DNA of 64,000 nucleotides from Corydoras sp. C115. Its lineage: Eukaryota; Chordata; Actinopteri; Siluriformes; Callichthyidae. Where the stretch lies: assembly GCA_019802505.1 (NCBI GenBank), contig JAFMOC010000377.1, positions 62,001 to 126,000 of the forward strand, written 5' to 3'. Shown here in pieces: positions 1 through 25,767 of this stretch. A model generated the notes under the pieces. The model worked only from the letters and a program-made list of their open reading frames with translations, did not search any database and was not told where the DNA came from. Every line of letters starts with the position of its first letter. The stretch's first letter is position 1. A program made the translations under genes and the position numbers.

Positions 1-72
1 TTCTGTACATTGTAACATAAGAATTTTTATTTAAGGTTCTCTCTCTTTTTTTGTTTTTATTTTTTTTTTTAG

Positions 73-118
73 AGCATTCGACAGCACCGTAAGCGCGATG
101 ATGGTCCAGTCCTGCTGA
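73..118 (+). CDS. trappc2l: trappc2l, last coding exon (partial gene, 5' part outside window)
   Basis: TRAPPC2L is a small subunit of TRAPP vesicle-tethering complexes acting in ER-Golgi and Golgi traffic. A long pyrimidine tract ends in AG at 71-72. The exon then supplies the last base of an Arg codon followed by AFDSTVSAMMVQSC and a TGA at 116-118. From memory, the vertebrate TRAPPC2L C-terminus is AFDNMVTSMMIQVC, so length, register and stop all agree. Only this exon is inside the window. The plus orientation, tail-to-tail with pabpn1l, is the arrangement in mammals. The peptide is short, so identity rests on the motif plus synteny; I consider it very likely. Confidence 0.87.
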
Positions 119-179
119 AAGCCTCCCGTACAACCCTCCACCTCATTTGCAACCTTACCTCTATTTAACAATTTATTTA

Positions 180-185
180 AATAAA
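180..185 (+). promoter_or_regulatory. polyadenylation signal AATAAA of trappc2l
   Basis: A canonical AATAAA lies about 62 nt after the trappc2l stop codon on the same strand and is followed by an A-rich stretch. This fits a short 3'UTR. Confidence 0.55.
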
Positions 186-189
186 AAAA

Positions 190-1015
190 ATTCTGGAAAT
201 ACAAATCTAAAAATTTGTATTTCCACACACAGAACTCAGAGACAGGAGGCAAGATGAAATAATTTCTTTATTTTTTTGGGTATCTTTCACGATTTACATT
301 AGAAACATAGAAAACTACACAAACAGAAATTTCATGGGCTCTCCAGCCTCCGAATACATGATTAAAGAAAGGACATTCTAAAATACAAATAAAAAGCTTA
401 ACAGTAAATTAAGTAAGTTTCCTTCCTGATTTCTGCTCCAGCCTTCAGACTTAACGAACTACAAACACGTGCGGGTCTATTCAGAGTAAAATGGGAGTCT
501 GGCTGCTGGTGGCACCACCAACTGGAGCACCTACAAGTGCTAGGAAAGGAAAAACTAAAAGAAAAGACGGTTCTTCTTTTGGTCAGTAGGAGATGTACCA
601 AGGTTGGGTTCCTCCACTCCTCCTAAAATCAGATCAGAAACTGCTTAAGAGCAAGGAGTTGCTTTAAATCGTTTAGATTAAACAGGAAAAGGAGCAGAGC
701 AGTGACGACATTGTTGATGCCTGGGTTCTGTAAAAACGTAACGACTTTCTGTCGATTCAATTGTTATCGAATAGTAGATGAGTCGAAACTATCGATTTCC
801 TTCCCAAAAAAGGAAGTCTCATGCAAGTTAATTTTATGTTGCCAGCAAAATGTCCCTATCCAAACAGAAAGAGGGCTTATTCAGACAAACAGTCAAATCC
901 GCATTTCTATTGTGTTTGTGTTTCATGCCATTTCAGCACATTTAGCCTATTTAATGGTGGTACATGGGTTGGGTCGTGTACATAGTTTTCAGGTTACATA
1001 AGATATTTCAAGGTA
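190..1015. other. Intergenic sequence without recognisable gene
   Basis: AT-rich single-copy-looking DNA follows the trappc2l poly(A) signal. The short open frames here (398-601 minus, 702-1001 plus) show no domain and no splice context. It could hold a longer alternative trappc2l 3'UTR. Confidence 0.5.
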
Positions 1016-1019
1016 ATGT

Positions 1020-1520
1020 GATGTAAAAAGTTCAGTATTTTCTCCGGGAGGTTCTAAACAGGCTTTGCAGACTTTTGTCTTTCATTGTTCAATACTGGGC
1101 ATTATTAAACGGGTAGTTTCGGTCCTTAAATCTGATTGGCTGAGCAGTTTGTCCATTATTGACAATCACACACACCTCAGACTACTTCAGATTGGTTGTT
1201 AGCAGATTGTTAGAAACCTGAATTCTGTTACTCGGCGATCAGCGTTCACTTTAAAAATCGGACTTGATTACATCGCAGAAGACCAGTTTATTAACCATTA
1301 TGATTTCAATAAACACATCAAACCTTGTTTTTTATTGTAGTGTGTTTGTAAGTGTTTTATTAAAAGTAAGACACTCAAGGTTGTGTATTATTGTGAATAA
1401 ATCATGGTAAAGAGGTGTAACTGCACTCCAATACATGTCGTGCCTACACCTCTGTCCCATGAATTATTCACAATAATGCTACACCCCCTCATACATTATT
1501 GCTTAATTCTCTGATGTGTT
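1020..1520. repeat. Fold-back interspersed repeat, copy 1
   Basis: This block recurs near 3650, 9470, 15890, 25440 and 48540. It contains two hairpin modules. One has arms around CTCAGAGGTGTGTGTTATTG and its complement. The other pairs TTATTGTGAATAAATCATG (about 1390) with CATGAATTATTCACAATAA (about 1457). It looks like a non-autonomous DNA element. The ends and any target-site duplication were not resolved. Confidence 0.7.
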
Positions 1521-2120
1521 TAACTGAGTATGGCCTGTGAGGTACTTGTAAGCCTAATAGGTCAGATTTGCCATCCGGTGATATTTCTATTTAACCCTTT
1601 AACAAATTCAAGTTCTCCATATTGAACAAATTGCAAAACAGTGTAGACTGTATTTTAAACAGCTGTCTGGAAACTGATCATGAAACTGTATGAAAAAAAA
1701 AAAAGACTGGTATTATTCTCATCCTTCTCCATCATGTTAGTGAAGCAGGTTCTTATAAGGAGAACATAGCCTGGTTGGAATGTTATAACTATAGCATGAA
1801 AAAAAGCCCTCATCTACCATTGACAGGGGCATCACGTCTTTGACGAAGTTAAGTACATCGCATCGGCATATTTTGGTGTGCAATCCTTGCGTTGCAGGAA
1901 TTTTCACTTGGCTTTGCCTAATACTGAGAGCAATAGAAAAATAAATGAAATATTAATGAATAATTAATTTTTATTATTAACTATTGAGTAATTATCTAAT
2001 TTATTAAAACTATAGTTGTGTATGACATTTCATGCACAATGACAGATAAGGGACATGTTTCATGTCCAACATGCACTAAGGCACAGAATGAGCCCAGGAT
2101 CTTATATTAAACATAAAATA
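1521..2120. other. Non-coding stretch, nothing recognised
   Basis: AT-rich sequence between repeats, with no open frame, tRNA-like fold or clear repeat identified by eye. Confidence 0.4.
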
Positions 2121-2121
2121 T

Positions 2122-2413
2122 CTTCGGTTCACGAGGAAGGTTTCCCATGCCCATCCAGTGAAGAACGTTTCGAGCGTTGGGCAGATACACCAAGACAGGG
2201 CGCCAATCTATCACTGGGCACACAGTTCACTCATACAGACACACATACTATATACAGGGCAATTTAAAGGATTCAACTGACCTTGATCCATGTTTTTGGA
2301 CTGTGGGAGGAAACTGGAGAACCCGGTGGAAACCCACGCGGACAACATGGAAATTCGAACCTGGATCCCCAGCGCTGAGAGGCATGCTAACCATTAAGCC
2401 AGATGTGCCGCCC
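2122..2413 (-). repeat. tRNA-derived V-type SINE, near full length, diverged
   Basis: The copy reads from the 3' module (CCCATGCCCATCCAG) through the central GGAAACTGGAGAACCCGG region to the B box (TTCGAACCTGG near 2352) and the A-box end ATTAAGCCAGATG. It belongs to the older subfamily and is immediately followed by another copy in the same orientation. Confidence 0.85.
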
Positions 2414-2425
2414 ACATTTAGCTAC

Positions 2426-2694
2426 TCCATCCATCCATTATCTTCCGCTTTATCCTCTATTAGCATCACGGGGGGTTCCCCATGCCCATCCAGGGGAGAA
2501 CGCCTCAGGCGCTGGGCAGATACACCCAGGACAGGACGCCAATCTATCACTGGGCACACACTCACAAACACACTATATGGGGCAATATGGAGAATTCAAT
2601 TGACGATCCATGTTTTTGGACTGTGGGAGGAAACCGGAGAACCCGGAGGAAACCCACGCAGAAACGGGGAGAACACGGAAACTCCCAGAAATCG
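2426..2694 (-). repeat. V-type SINE, tRNA head missing
   Basis: It starts with CCATCCATCCATTATCTTCCGC and runs through the central domain. It stops before the B box where the pogo-like element begins, so the head was lost or displaced there. Confidence 0.8.
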
Positions 2695-3360
2695 GACATG
2701 CGCCTCATAATCCGGTGCGCCTTATATGTGTACTGAGTTCCAAAATCTATAAAAGTATTGTTGTGCGACCGGGTGTTTTTTTCCACACATCAAAAAATTG
2801 TGAAAAGCCAGGTGAAGAAAATTAATTGGGAGCTCGCCGTCATTCCGGGAGGATTAAATAAAGAACTCCAACCGCTGGACATTGATGTAAACGGGGCATT
2901 TAAAGTAAAGTTGGGGGCGGCGTGGAAGCGATGGATGATAGACAGCGAACACACATTTACTAAAACTCGGAGGCAGCGGCGGGCGAGTTACACCACCGTC
3001 TGTGAATGGATTGTGGATGCCTGGGCTGAGGTTTCTGCTGTAACTGTTGTCCAAGCTTTCGCGAAAGCCGGCATCATTGCTGAACAGCCGCTCGATAGTG
3101 AAATTGCGCAGCTTTTTAATTCAGACACAGAAGATGAGGACTTTGATGGATTTGTGGGAGAAAAGTGATTAAAATAATGTGTGTTTTGTCAAGTAGTAGA
3201 ATAAACTTCAACTACAAATCACCAATTTGCATCCTTGTTGTATGTTTTAGCGAGTGCCTTATAATACGCTGCCGTACAGAATAAGTACCGTACAGAAATC
3301 GAATCCGTAATTGAGATTGCGCCTTATACGTGGGTCAAATATAGAAATAGACCCCGTCAC
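2695..3360 (+). mobile_element. Internally deleted pogo/Tigger-like (Tc1/mariner superfamily) element
   Basis: Related terminal sequences lie at both ends: a left ATGCGCCTCATAATCCGGTG and a right end whose complement reads ACGTATAAGGCGCAATC. Between them lies the 3' end of a pogo-type transposase frame (2758-3168). The N-terminal DNA-binding part and most of the DDE domain are missing, so the copy cannot be autonomous. Exact termini and TA duplications need alignment to a consensus. Confidence 0.72.
2758..3168 (+). pseudogene. Pogo/Tigger-like transposase, C-terminal fragment
   Basis: The frame gives 136 residues, of which about the last 110 are transposase-like. They hold AVIPGGLNKELQPLDIDVN, which resembles the (T)PGGLTxxLQPLDVxVN segment of pogo-type DDE nucleases. 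A WKRWM...HTFTKT...YTTVCEWIVDAW segment and an acidic tail DSDTEDED-like end follow. The upstream Met at 2758 lies in the terminal repeat, so it is not the natural start. The reading frame is undamaged across this fragment, which suggests a fairly recent deletion derivative or a domesticated tail. I favour a deleted transposon. Confidence 0.75.
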
Positions 3361-3650
3361 ATTTTGTTACGTTACAGCCTTATTTCAAATTGTATTAAAT
3401 TAATCTCTTTCCTCAAAATTCTACACAAAATACCCCATTATAACCATGTGAAAAGTTTTCTTGAGAGTTTTGAAAATTTAAAAAACAAAGAAATCATATT
3501 TACATAAGTATTTACAGCCTTTGCTTAATACTTTGTAGAACCACCTTTGGCAGCAACTACAGCCTCAAGTCTTTTTGAATATGATGCCACTGTAAGGCTG
3601 CTTTGTTGCATTCCTAGTTTTTCCCATTTTTGAAGTGAACCCTGATCACT
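3340..3650 (+). mobile_element. Tc1-like transposon, left-end fragment
   Basis: The sequence CACATTTTGTTACGTTACAG, then ACAAAATACCCCATTATAAC and CACCTTTGGCAGCAACTACA, matches the familiar left end of salmonid/cyprinid-type Tc1 elements. It includes the antisense start of the transposase region. It breaks off near 3650 at another repeat. Confidence 0.8.
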
Positions 3651-3965
3651 AACAAGATTCTGAGTTTGCAAATACTACCATCTAGTGCCCAAATTACATA
3701 ACAGTTTATAAAAACATTGGGAAATGTATTGTATTTTACGCCTTGATACACACGTGAAGCGCTCAGAGGTGTGTGTTATTGTCAATAATGTCACGGCTGC
3801 TCAGCCAATCGGATTTAAGGACCGGAACTACTCTATTTACGATATCCAGTAATTTCGGGAGAACATAGTCTGCAAAGCCTGTTTGGAACATCACCAGAGA
3901 AAATACTGAAATTTTTACATCTGAACTTGAAACAAAAGCTTGAGCATCCCTCACCCATCACGGGA
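3650..3965. repeat. Fold-back interspersed repeat, copy 2 (partial)
   Basis: It carries the TCTAGTGCCCAAATTACA and CAGCCAATCGGATTTAAGGA segments that also occur, inverted, near 1130 and again near 10090-10230. Only one of the two hairpin modules is present. Confidence 0.65.
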
Positions 3966-4315
3966 GTTACGTTTCAGAACAATTTAAATAGTAAAGGTTC
4001 TTAGGTTCTTAGTAAGTAGGTTCTTTGAAAAGCCTACGCTACTTCCAACCTTTAAAGGGGCAAAACATCAACGATTTTAACAAATAAAAAAATCTGTTAA
4101 CAATAGAAAGGCCACGAATTCAACAGATAGGCCTAAGATTAATTACATTAGAAGTAGTATCACTTTCCTCTCCTGGTATAAAACTATGTTAAATTGGTAA
4201 TTGAAACTTTCTATGAAAGAGACAAAATGTTTGATACAATTATTCTTCTTTTTACAAAACTAAAGTAGATAACGAGGTCAAATCCTGCAGGAAAACGGTA
4301 CATTGTATTCATCAT
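3966..4315. other. AT-rich intergenic sequence, nothing recognised
   Basis: No gene or clear repeat identified. Confidence 0.35.
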
Positions 4316-5070
4316 GAACCATTCGGTATGGGCCACGTGGTTCGGTAATAAAGAGGCGAGTTGTTCTCCCAAGTCGAGTTGCACCTTAGCTGTTGCACCT
4401 CTGCTCATGCCATGCTAAGTGGAGCTCAGTTTAGAGGCGGAGCATGGAGCACGAGTGGAAACCCTCCACGCAAATGACACACATTGCTTCATTCACATCA
4501 ACTGTGTGGGAGGAGCTTAGGTTCCTGTGATTGACAGCAGCCCTGGGGCAGTGGAGGGGGTGTATGGAACACGGACAGTTTTTCGGTATTGAAAATGAGG
4601 TATATTTGAAACGTATTAACACTGATTCAGCAGAATCATCTACATCGGGAACCAGAGCTCATAAAAAACCAGCAACCCAGCAATTCATCTCCAAAACATC
4701 TTACACTCATTTGACTAAACACACCATTGTTTTCATGAGTTAAGCTGTGCACACTTAATCTTCTGCTCCCGAGATGTGAAATCAGACAGAACTGAAGCAA
4801 TAAGCATGTGCAGTAATCCCTCACATATCGCAGGGGATAAATTCCAGAGACCCCGCCATATAGCGGTGTTCTAATGATTGTATTATTTAAACACTTCCTA
4901 AACTCTTCCTAGACAAACCAATGAAAATTTAGTACCATGTAATGCGCAAAATGCCTCAATACAGCAAAAACTCTGATACAGAATTAAATATATCACAAAC
5001 AAACTTGGAATACAGTGAAGCCACAAGAAGTGATCTGTGCTCTATATGCTGTAGAGGTTGAGCCTGGTTT
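4316..5070. repeat. Composite interspersed repeat with pogo-like terminus, copy 1
   Basis: Module A (CATGCTAAGTGGAGCTCAGT ... ATTCAGCAGAATCATC) is followed by module B, which starts CAGTAATCCCTCACATATCG near 4812. That motif resembles pogo/Tigger-type terminal repeats. The same A-B pairing occurs near 7950-8630 and 40660-41160, and single modules occur near 16570, 47800 and 57490. The fixed junction suggests a single composite element that was then amplified. Confidence 0.65.
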
Positions 5071-5170
5071 CATGAGAAGGTTCCACAAAATGTTCACGTT
5101 TAATGAGAATGTTCCACAATAAAAAAAAATAAATAAATAAAAAATTTAATCCGACCCCCCCCCACCCCAT

Positions 5171-5450
5171 ACTAAATTAATATTCATTCATTATCACCCG
5201 CTTTTCCTCTATTAGGGTCGCGGTGGGGTTCCCCATGCCCATCCAGGGGAGAACGTCAATCCATCGCTGGGTACACACTCACTCAAACACACTCTATATG
5301 GGGCAATTTTTAGAGAACTAAATTAACTTGATCCATGTTATTGGACTGTGGGAGGAAACCGGAGAACCCGGAGGAAACCCACGCGGACACGGGGAGAACA
5401 TGGAAACTCCACCCAGATGGGGATTCGAACCGGGAATACTAAATTAATAT
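5171..5450 (-). repeat. V-type SINE, 5'-truncated, with 13-bp target-site duplication
   Basis: The direct repeat ACTAAATTAATAT flanks it at 5171-5183 and 5438-5450. The element (5184-5437) ends just inside the B box (GATTCGAACCGGGAAT), so the tRNA head is lost. A target-site duplication around a 5'-truncated copy is the mark of LINE-mediated target-primed insertion. Confidence 0.88.
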
Positions 5451-5712
5451 TGAACTGTGAATTTTGTGTACCTTTACACCTATACTTTTTGGATAAATAG
5501 TCTAACAGGTATGGGAATTAATAGTGCAACAGGTGTAATTGACCTACATACTGTGATGATTTAATGGGTTAATGTCTAAACCCGAACTAAAATACGAGAG
5601 CCTGACAACACTGGATTTTAGGGTTTTTAACTGGACACGTTAGAAAAGTAGGAATAACTTCAGATAAAAAATATATATTAATAAAAACAGCTTCTGACTA
5701 TTTATAATATTT

Positions 5713-5718
5713 TTTATT
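5713..5718 (-). promoter_or_regulatory. polyadenylation signal AATAAA of pabpn1l
   Basis: A canonical signal on the minus strand lies 51 nt beyond the pabpn1l stop codon. It supports exon 6 as the terminal exon. Confidence 0.55.
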
Positions 5719-5768
5719 AATTTGGGTATGTCTAGGCCATGTGTTGAACTGCATTGTTGCTTAATAGG

Positions 5769-20216
<14,448 letters not shown>

Positions 20217-20640
20217 CTTACTTAATAATAAATCAAAGTCCTTCGGTCATGCCACGTAAATATAACAAACTTTACTTGACGAAACGTCTCTCCAGCGCGT
20301 TGTTAATTAGCTTTACACATGAAAAGAGAACTGAAGTGAAACCAGGTTACTGCTGAACGAAATGCTTTAGATCATAGCAGGCGGGAAAATGCGATAACAA
20401 ATGGCAACATCTCAAATCGCGTCTTCACTACTAATGAAGCGGCTAACGTCGTCGTTTTGAGTTCCTCTCCGAATGCGTTTCAACCCCGAAGTCTATAGGG
20501 GTAGTGCGGAAAAGGGTGATTTGGAATACATCCGGAGGAAGAGCCAGTGTTAATTGGTCCTCACCTGTAATTCACTTGGCGTTATGATAGCAGGTTAGCT
20601 AACGGCTGATTAGTCAAGTTTAAAACATAAAACATTTCTC
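20217..20640 (-). promoter_or_regulatory. pabpn1l 5'UTR and promoter region (inferred)
   Basis: Single-copy-looking sequence directly upstream of the start codon. It is locally richer in CG dinucleotides (AACGTCGTCGTTTTGAG near 20448, GAATGCGTTTC near 20472) than the surrounding DNA and free of transposons. No convincing TATA box was found at a fixed distance. The transcription start is unknown. Confidence 0.45.
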
Positions 20641-20825
20641 CTGAGCTTTTACACCGTGTACCACTACAAAATCTTAAAGGTCCGAAATAAAATTGTTCTA
20701 GGAAGCAAAATACTTAATAAGTAAGGTGATAAATTAAGTTGGAAATGCAATGTCACTCCCTGCTGCTAGCTTCTAGCTTTAGTATTGTACTATACAACGT
20801 TACACAAATCACACTATACTTTTGA

Positions 20826-20992
20826 TCCATTCATTATCTTCCACTTTATCCTCTACTAAGGTCTACCAGTGATATATTTGCGCCCTGTCCTGGGTGTATC
20901 TGCCCAGCGCCCGAAACATTCTCCCCTGGAATGGCATGGGGAACACCCCCCGTGACCCTAGTAGAGGATAAAGCGCAAGATAATGGATGGAT
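20826..20992. repeat. Two opposed V-type SINE 3' fragments
   Basis: A short minus-strand tail (ATTATCTTCCACTTTATCC) abuts a plus-strand 3' half (TTTGCGCCCTGTCCTGGGTG to AGATAATGGATGG). Confidence 0.8.
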
Positions 20993-21029
20993 GTTTGTAC
21001 ATTTATCTGCTTATTAAACAGCAAGAGGG

Positions 21030-21335
21030 AGGTGTAGGGTTCCCCATGCCCATCCAGGGAAGAACGTCGGGCGCTGGGCAGATACACCCAGGTCAGGGTG
21101 CCAGTCTATTACTGGGCGCACACTTACTCACACAGATACATGCTATATGGGGCAATTTAGAGCATTCAATTTACCTTGAATCCATGTTTTTAGACTGTGG
21201 GAGGAAACTGGAGAACCCAGATGAAACCTACACTGACATGGGGAGAACATGGGAATTCCATCCAGATTGGGATTCCAACCGGATCCCTATGGGTGAGAGG
21301 CGGCCGTGCTAACCACTACACCACTGTGCCACCCT
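21030..21335 (-). repeat. V-type SINE, near full length
   Basis: From GGTTCCCCATGCCCATCC to CCACTACACCACTGTGCC. The B box is altered to GGATTCCAACCGG. Confidence 0.84.
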
Positions 21336-21351
21336 AATTTAAATATTAATT

Positions 21352-21622
21352 TATTCATTCATTATCTTCCCCTTAACTAATTTTCATTCATTAAATTAAA
21401 TGGGGGGGGGGGGGGGGGGGGGGGGGGGGCTTGCCAGTCAGGGTGGGCACCCACATTCGCACAGACACAAACACACACTATATGGGGCAATTTAGAGCAG
21501 GCAATTTACCTTGAATCCATGTTTTTCAACTGTGGGTGGAAACTCCATCCAGATTGGGATTCGAACCTGGATCCCCGGTGCTGAGAAGTGAACTTGCTAA
21601 CCACTAAGCCACCATGATGCCC
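21352..21622 (-). repeat. V-type SINE with 28-bp G tract
   Basis: The tail ATTCATTATCTTCCCC is followed by a pure G run at about 21402-21429 at the variable GGGG site. The copy ends CTAAGCCACCATGATGCC. Confidence 0.84.
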
Positions 21623-21636
21623 CTGCTCTAATTTGC

Positions 21637-21975
21637 CACTATCTAAATTGCCCTTATATGGTGTGTGTTTGTTTGTCTGTGTGAGTAATTGAGTAGATGG
21701 GCACCTTGTCCTGAGTTTATTTGCCCAATGCCCAAAATGTTCTCCCCTGGATGGGCATGGGGAACCCCCTTTCTTAACCCTATTAGAGGATTAAGTGGAA
21801 GATAATAAATAAATGAATGAAGATGCTCTAAATTGCCCCATTTCGTGTCGGTGTGTGTATGCATGTTTGTACGTGTGCCCAGCGATTGACACGCACCCTG
21901 TCCTGTGTGTATCACCCCCCCCCTCCCCGTGACCCTAGTAGAGGATTAAGCAGAACATAATGAGATGAGATTTGA
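21637..21975 (+). repeat. Two tandem V-type SINE 3' halves
   Basis: Each starts near CTAAATTGCCC and ends in an AGGATTAAG(T/C) tail (21795 and 21947). The tRNA heads are absent. Confidence 0.8.
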
Positions 21976-23190
21976 GAATGAGTTGTAAAATAAAAAAAGC
22001 ATGGAATGATTTTTTTAAATAACACTGCCTGAATCAAATAGATCCGTGAATGAAGTGTATTCTAAAGTTCAGATAAATGCACCTAAATTCACCTACAACT
22101 GTCCAGCTTTCCCTTTTTTTTGAAGATCAGCATCACGTTGCCAACAAAACAAAACAGCTTCACAAGAAATAAGTCGACACATGACCTCGATCCTGTTTTA
22201 GTTGTTTTTAATTACACAGATACACATTTCAACACGGACAATAACCTGATTTAGGATGTTTACAGGGTCACATTTTTAACAAGGCGCACATTGAGGAGGG
22301 TCATGAGAAAAGGGGCAGCAAAACAGGAAAGCATGCAAAACAATAAAAATGGTATGTTTTACTCCTGACACTGTTCACTTCCACTAGAGATTGAAAAAGA
22401 CCTTTAAATGAGGGGGGGCATTCCTAATCATCCCAACCTTCCCGTACAGAGATCTTTATTGTAACAGATATTGCACAAGACAGTAAAATAATGTAGGACA
22501 CCGATCCATTGGTTATATTCGAGCACAGATACTTTAGCATTCGGAAAATGTGTGCAGTCTGGTAAGTGATGGTTAGTGCTTTTAGTGCAAGGTTACAGTA
22601 CAATAACCAATCCTGGATACTCAGCGTTTTCTGCTGATACGGGTTTCGGCTGTGATGACATGCAATTAAACACCTATATATGAATGTCCACATTGATAAC
22701 AGTAATGATTCAGAACTCTTGGTATCATTGTCAGTACATGAAATGTACATCGGGCATGCTGGGTATATTTATTACACTGGACCATCCTTATATTAATAAT
22801 TAAGCCTTTTGTAAGCGTAGAAGCCATGTCCCAGGGATAAAATCCACAATACATTATACAATCATACACTCATCTTTATTTGGTTCGACTTTGGTTGGCG
22901 ACTCGATTGAACACCCTTTGTATTGACAGGCTTCATTCCAACAAGCAGACATGCAAAGTCCAGGCAAGCAGCCGGATCAGTAACATTACCTCTGATGGTT
23001 TAAAAAAGAATGTACAGAAAAGTAAAGTATTTAGAGCCGATTTAATATAATCCTTGTTCCCGGTCATTCAAACTTGTTGTAACTGCAAAGGGTTAAAACG
23101 GGCTGTGGATGTAGGATGGGCTGTGAGTAGCTCAGATGTTCAGTGTGGTGGAATAGGCCGCCTGGAATGGACTTAATTAAGGGTACTTCA
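21976..23190. other. Intergenic DNA, no gene recognised; possible distal 3'UTR
   Basis: Mostly non-repetitive. Minus-strand AATAAA (complement TTTATT near 22449) and ATTAAA signals exist, so a long cbfa2t3 3'UTR or a non-coding transcript could end here. Nothing in the sequence links it to the gene 7 kb upstream. The minus frame at 22424-22750 (108 residues) has no recognised domain. Confidence 0.35.
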
Positions 23191-23194
23191 TGCA

Positions 23195-24720
23195 CCTGAC
23201 TCGGCTCCAACCTAATGACTTGTGCACCCTTTAAAACTGGTAACATCACATGACACCATGAGACTGACTATGAGCTGGCCCAAGCTTTACGATTTCTCAG
23301 AGAATGAAGCAATGTGGGCGGGGCGAGCGAAGGTTACAGCCCCAGTTCCATGGGGTGCGTCGCTCATTGCAGGAAAAAAATGTTCTCCAGCAGAGGTTCA
23401 CACGCCAGCCCAGACTCTCGGGATTTCTCGGAGACCGAAGCAGAGTGGGTGTGGCAAGCGAAGGTCCCAACTTCCAGTTCTGGAGTTAGGGACCCTTGGT
23501 AGGGAATGACTGGAAAACCGGTAACATCACGACACAGGGAGAGAGACTGACCATGAGCTGGCCCAATAATTCAGCCTTTCTCTGGAGCGAAAGACGCCGG
23601 GGTGCGTTACTCATTGCAGGGGCAAAAACAGGAAAAGCCCAGTGTTCTTTGATGTAGTCGCCACTAAAAAAAGCCAGTTTGTTAGTGCCAAACCCTAGGA
23701 CTAGATGAGGATGCCTGTGGCAAAGAACGTCACCTGCGAACTGCATGGGCATGTTCTCCAGCAGAGGTTTACACGCCAGCCCAGGCGATGGTCTTTCTCG
23801 GAGAGTGAAGCGGAGTGGGCGGAACAAGCGAAGCTTGTTGAAGCTGTAGTTAGGGACACTTGGTAGGGAATGACTGGAAAACAGGTAACATTGCATGACG
23901 CGGGGAGAGAGACTGACTATGAGCTGGAGTGACAGCGAACCCAGTTACCGTGGAAATGACTGGGAAAGACCAGTGTTCGTTGGTGCCAAAACCAGGGACT
24001 GGATGAGGACTTAGAGGACGTCACCTGTGAATTGCATGGGCATGTTCCCAAGCTGAGGTTCCAGCCTCCAGTTCTACGGTTTGAGCAGAAGACGCCAGGA
24101 GGAATGGTGAGAGGAGGGCACCCGCTGCCATAGTTCTCTGGACCTGCCACTTTTGCATGGCCATTGGCACGGGAAGAGGAAAAGTCTACGCTGACCAGGA
24201 TAGCATGCAAACTGTAACAGCGGGTGGACCACAGTGTTCTTTGTTTTAGTCACGTTGGGTCACTAAATAAAGCCCCTTTGTTGTTACCGAACCGTGGGAC
24301 TGGATGAGGACGCACATGGCAGAAAACATCACATGCAAATTGCACAGGCATGTTCTTTAGTGGGTGTTTAGAAGCGGAGTGGGTAGCGCAAGCAGAGGTT
24401 CCAGCTTCCAGTTCCATAGTTGGCACTCATCGCGGGATAAACCTGCCACCGGAATGCTGGGGACCTGCCGCTATTGAGTGGCCATTGACGCGGTTGGACA
24501 GAAGAGTCTACACTGACCAGAACTGCACGCCAACAGTACAAGGGATGAGACCGGAGAGAGGAATTCACACCAACATGCCAAAAGCTTGGACTGGCGCGTG
24601 AAACCTGCTGTAGAACAGGTGACGTTCTCTGCAAAATATATCCTCATCCAATCACTGGTTTTGGCATCAACGAACAGGCTTTATTTAGTGACTTTATTTA
24701 ATTAAGTCCATCTCCGACCC
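23195..24720. repeat. Complex duplicated block with 0.2-0.5 kb degenerate units
   Basis: Recurring pieces: AGACTGACTATGAGCTGG (23262, 23550, 23910), GAAGC(A/G)GAGTGGG (23438, 23809, 24374), CATGGGCATGTTC (23743, 24033, 24344) and GGGACTGGATGAGGAC (23990, 24296, 23697 diverged). An inverted piece ATCCTCATCCAATCACTGGT lies at 24641. The start ACCTAATGACTTGTGCACCC also occurs near 28390. No reading frame is conserved between units. Confidence 0.75.
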
Positions 24721-25435
24721 CAGCGCCACGGTGACACTACCGAACTAATCTGTTCCCATACGATATAGTGCTTTTCAAAAACGTCTGCTAACATTCCGAA
24801 ACTCATTATTATTAAACTTAATTCAACTTAAAAATAATTCAGAGAACCTAAACATGAGAAACGTTTCTTTTCTAGTTTGAGAACGTACAATACTTTGGTT
24901 CACAGTGGCGTTTCAGAGTTGCTTTGGTTCGAGTTTTTGGTTTTAAGAGATCGTATATATCACCATGTGAAATCACAAAATGTCTTCATATCTTCTCATT
25001 ATACTCACTTCACGAGCAAATAAAGAGAATCATGAACAATAAACTCAAAAACCGATGGCAGTTAAAACTTTTTAAAGTTAACTAGACAAGTTAATGATAA
25101 GAGGTTTTTTTAACGCTCGCTTTTGGTTATCGGAAGTAAAATGGAAACGTCTAGGTAGATGCCTCTGCTTGTTTACAGAGTGCGGAATACGTGCGGAATT
25201 ACGATTCAGATTTATCTGAACGGCTGTTATTTAACGTTGCATTCCGCTGTATATACACATGAACGGATTTGAATGTAAAGATGCTGATGACAGCATGGGA
25301 TTTGCATGTCTGCTGGTTGCTTGTAGATCGCGTCCCACATGTTTGGGTCGGGAGGTAGGTGCTGAGCGGTGAAAAGGTAAAGGAAGATTGACATGTGACT
25401 GAAGACCGACACGGGTTTTAGATCCATGAATGTGA
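24721..25435. other. Intergenic DNA, nothing recognised
   Basis: AT-rich. The 109-residue minus frame (25227-25556) has no recognised motif. Confidence 0.35.
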
Positions 25436-25767
25436 GAGAACATTGTATTACTAATAATCTAGAACAGTGGTTCTTAAACTGTGATAAGCAACATAGCAAA
25501 ATGTGGTATGGCATATGCAATACATTATATTTCCAGATATATTTTACAATCTCCATTCTGTAATTTGGCCACTAGATGGCATTATTTATTTGCTAAAGAA
25601 ACTGGAAAACATGCTCATCGTTCACTTTAAAAACCAGACTAGATTAAGTCCAGTTTCTTGGCGATTTTTGCTTTTAATAAATACATTTATGAATCAAAAG
25701 TTATTTTTATTATAGTGTATTTGTAACTGTTTTATAAAAGCAATAAGACACTCAAGGTTGTGTATTT

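Noticed and set aside
23486..23896. 136-residue minus frame
   Set aside because: It lies in the scrambled repeat block, and equivalent units do not keep the frame open.
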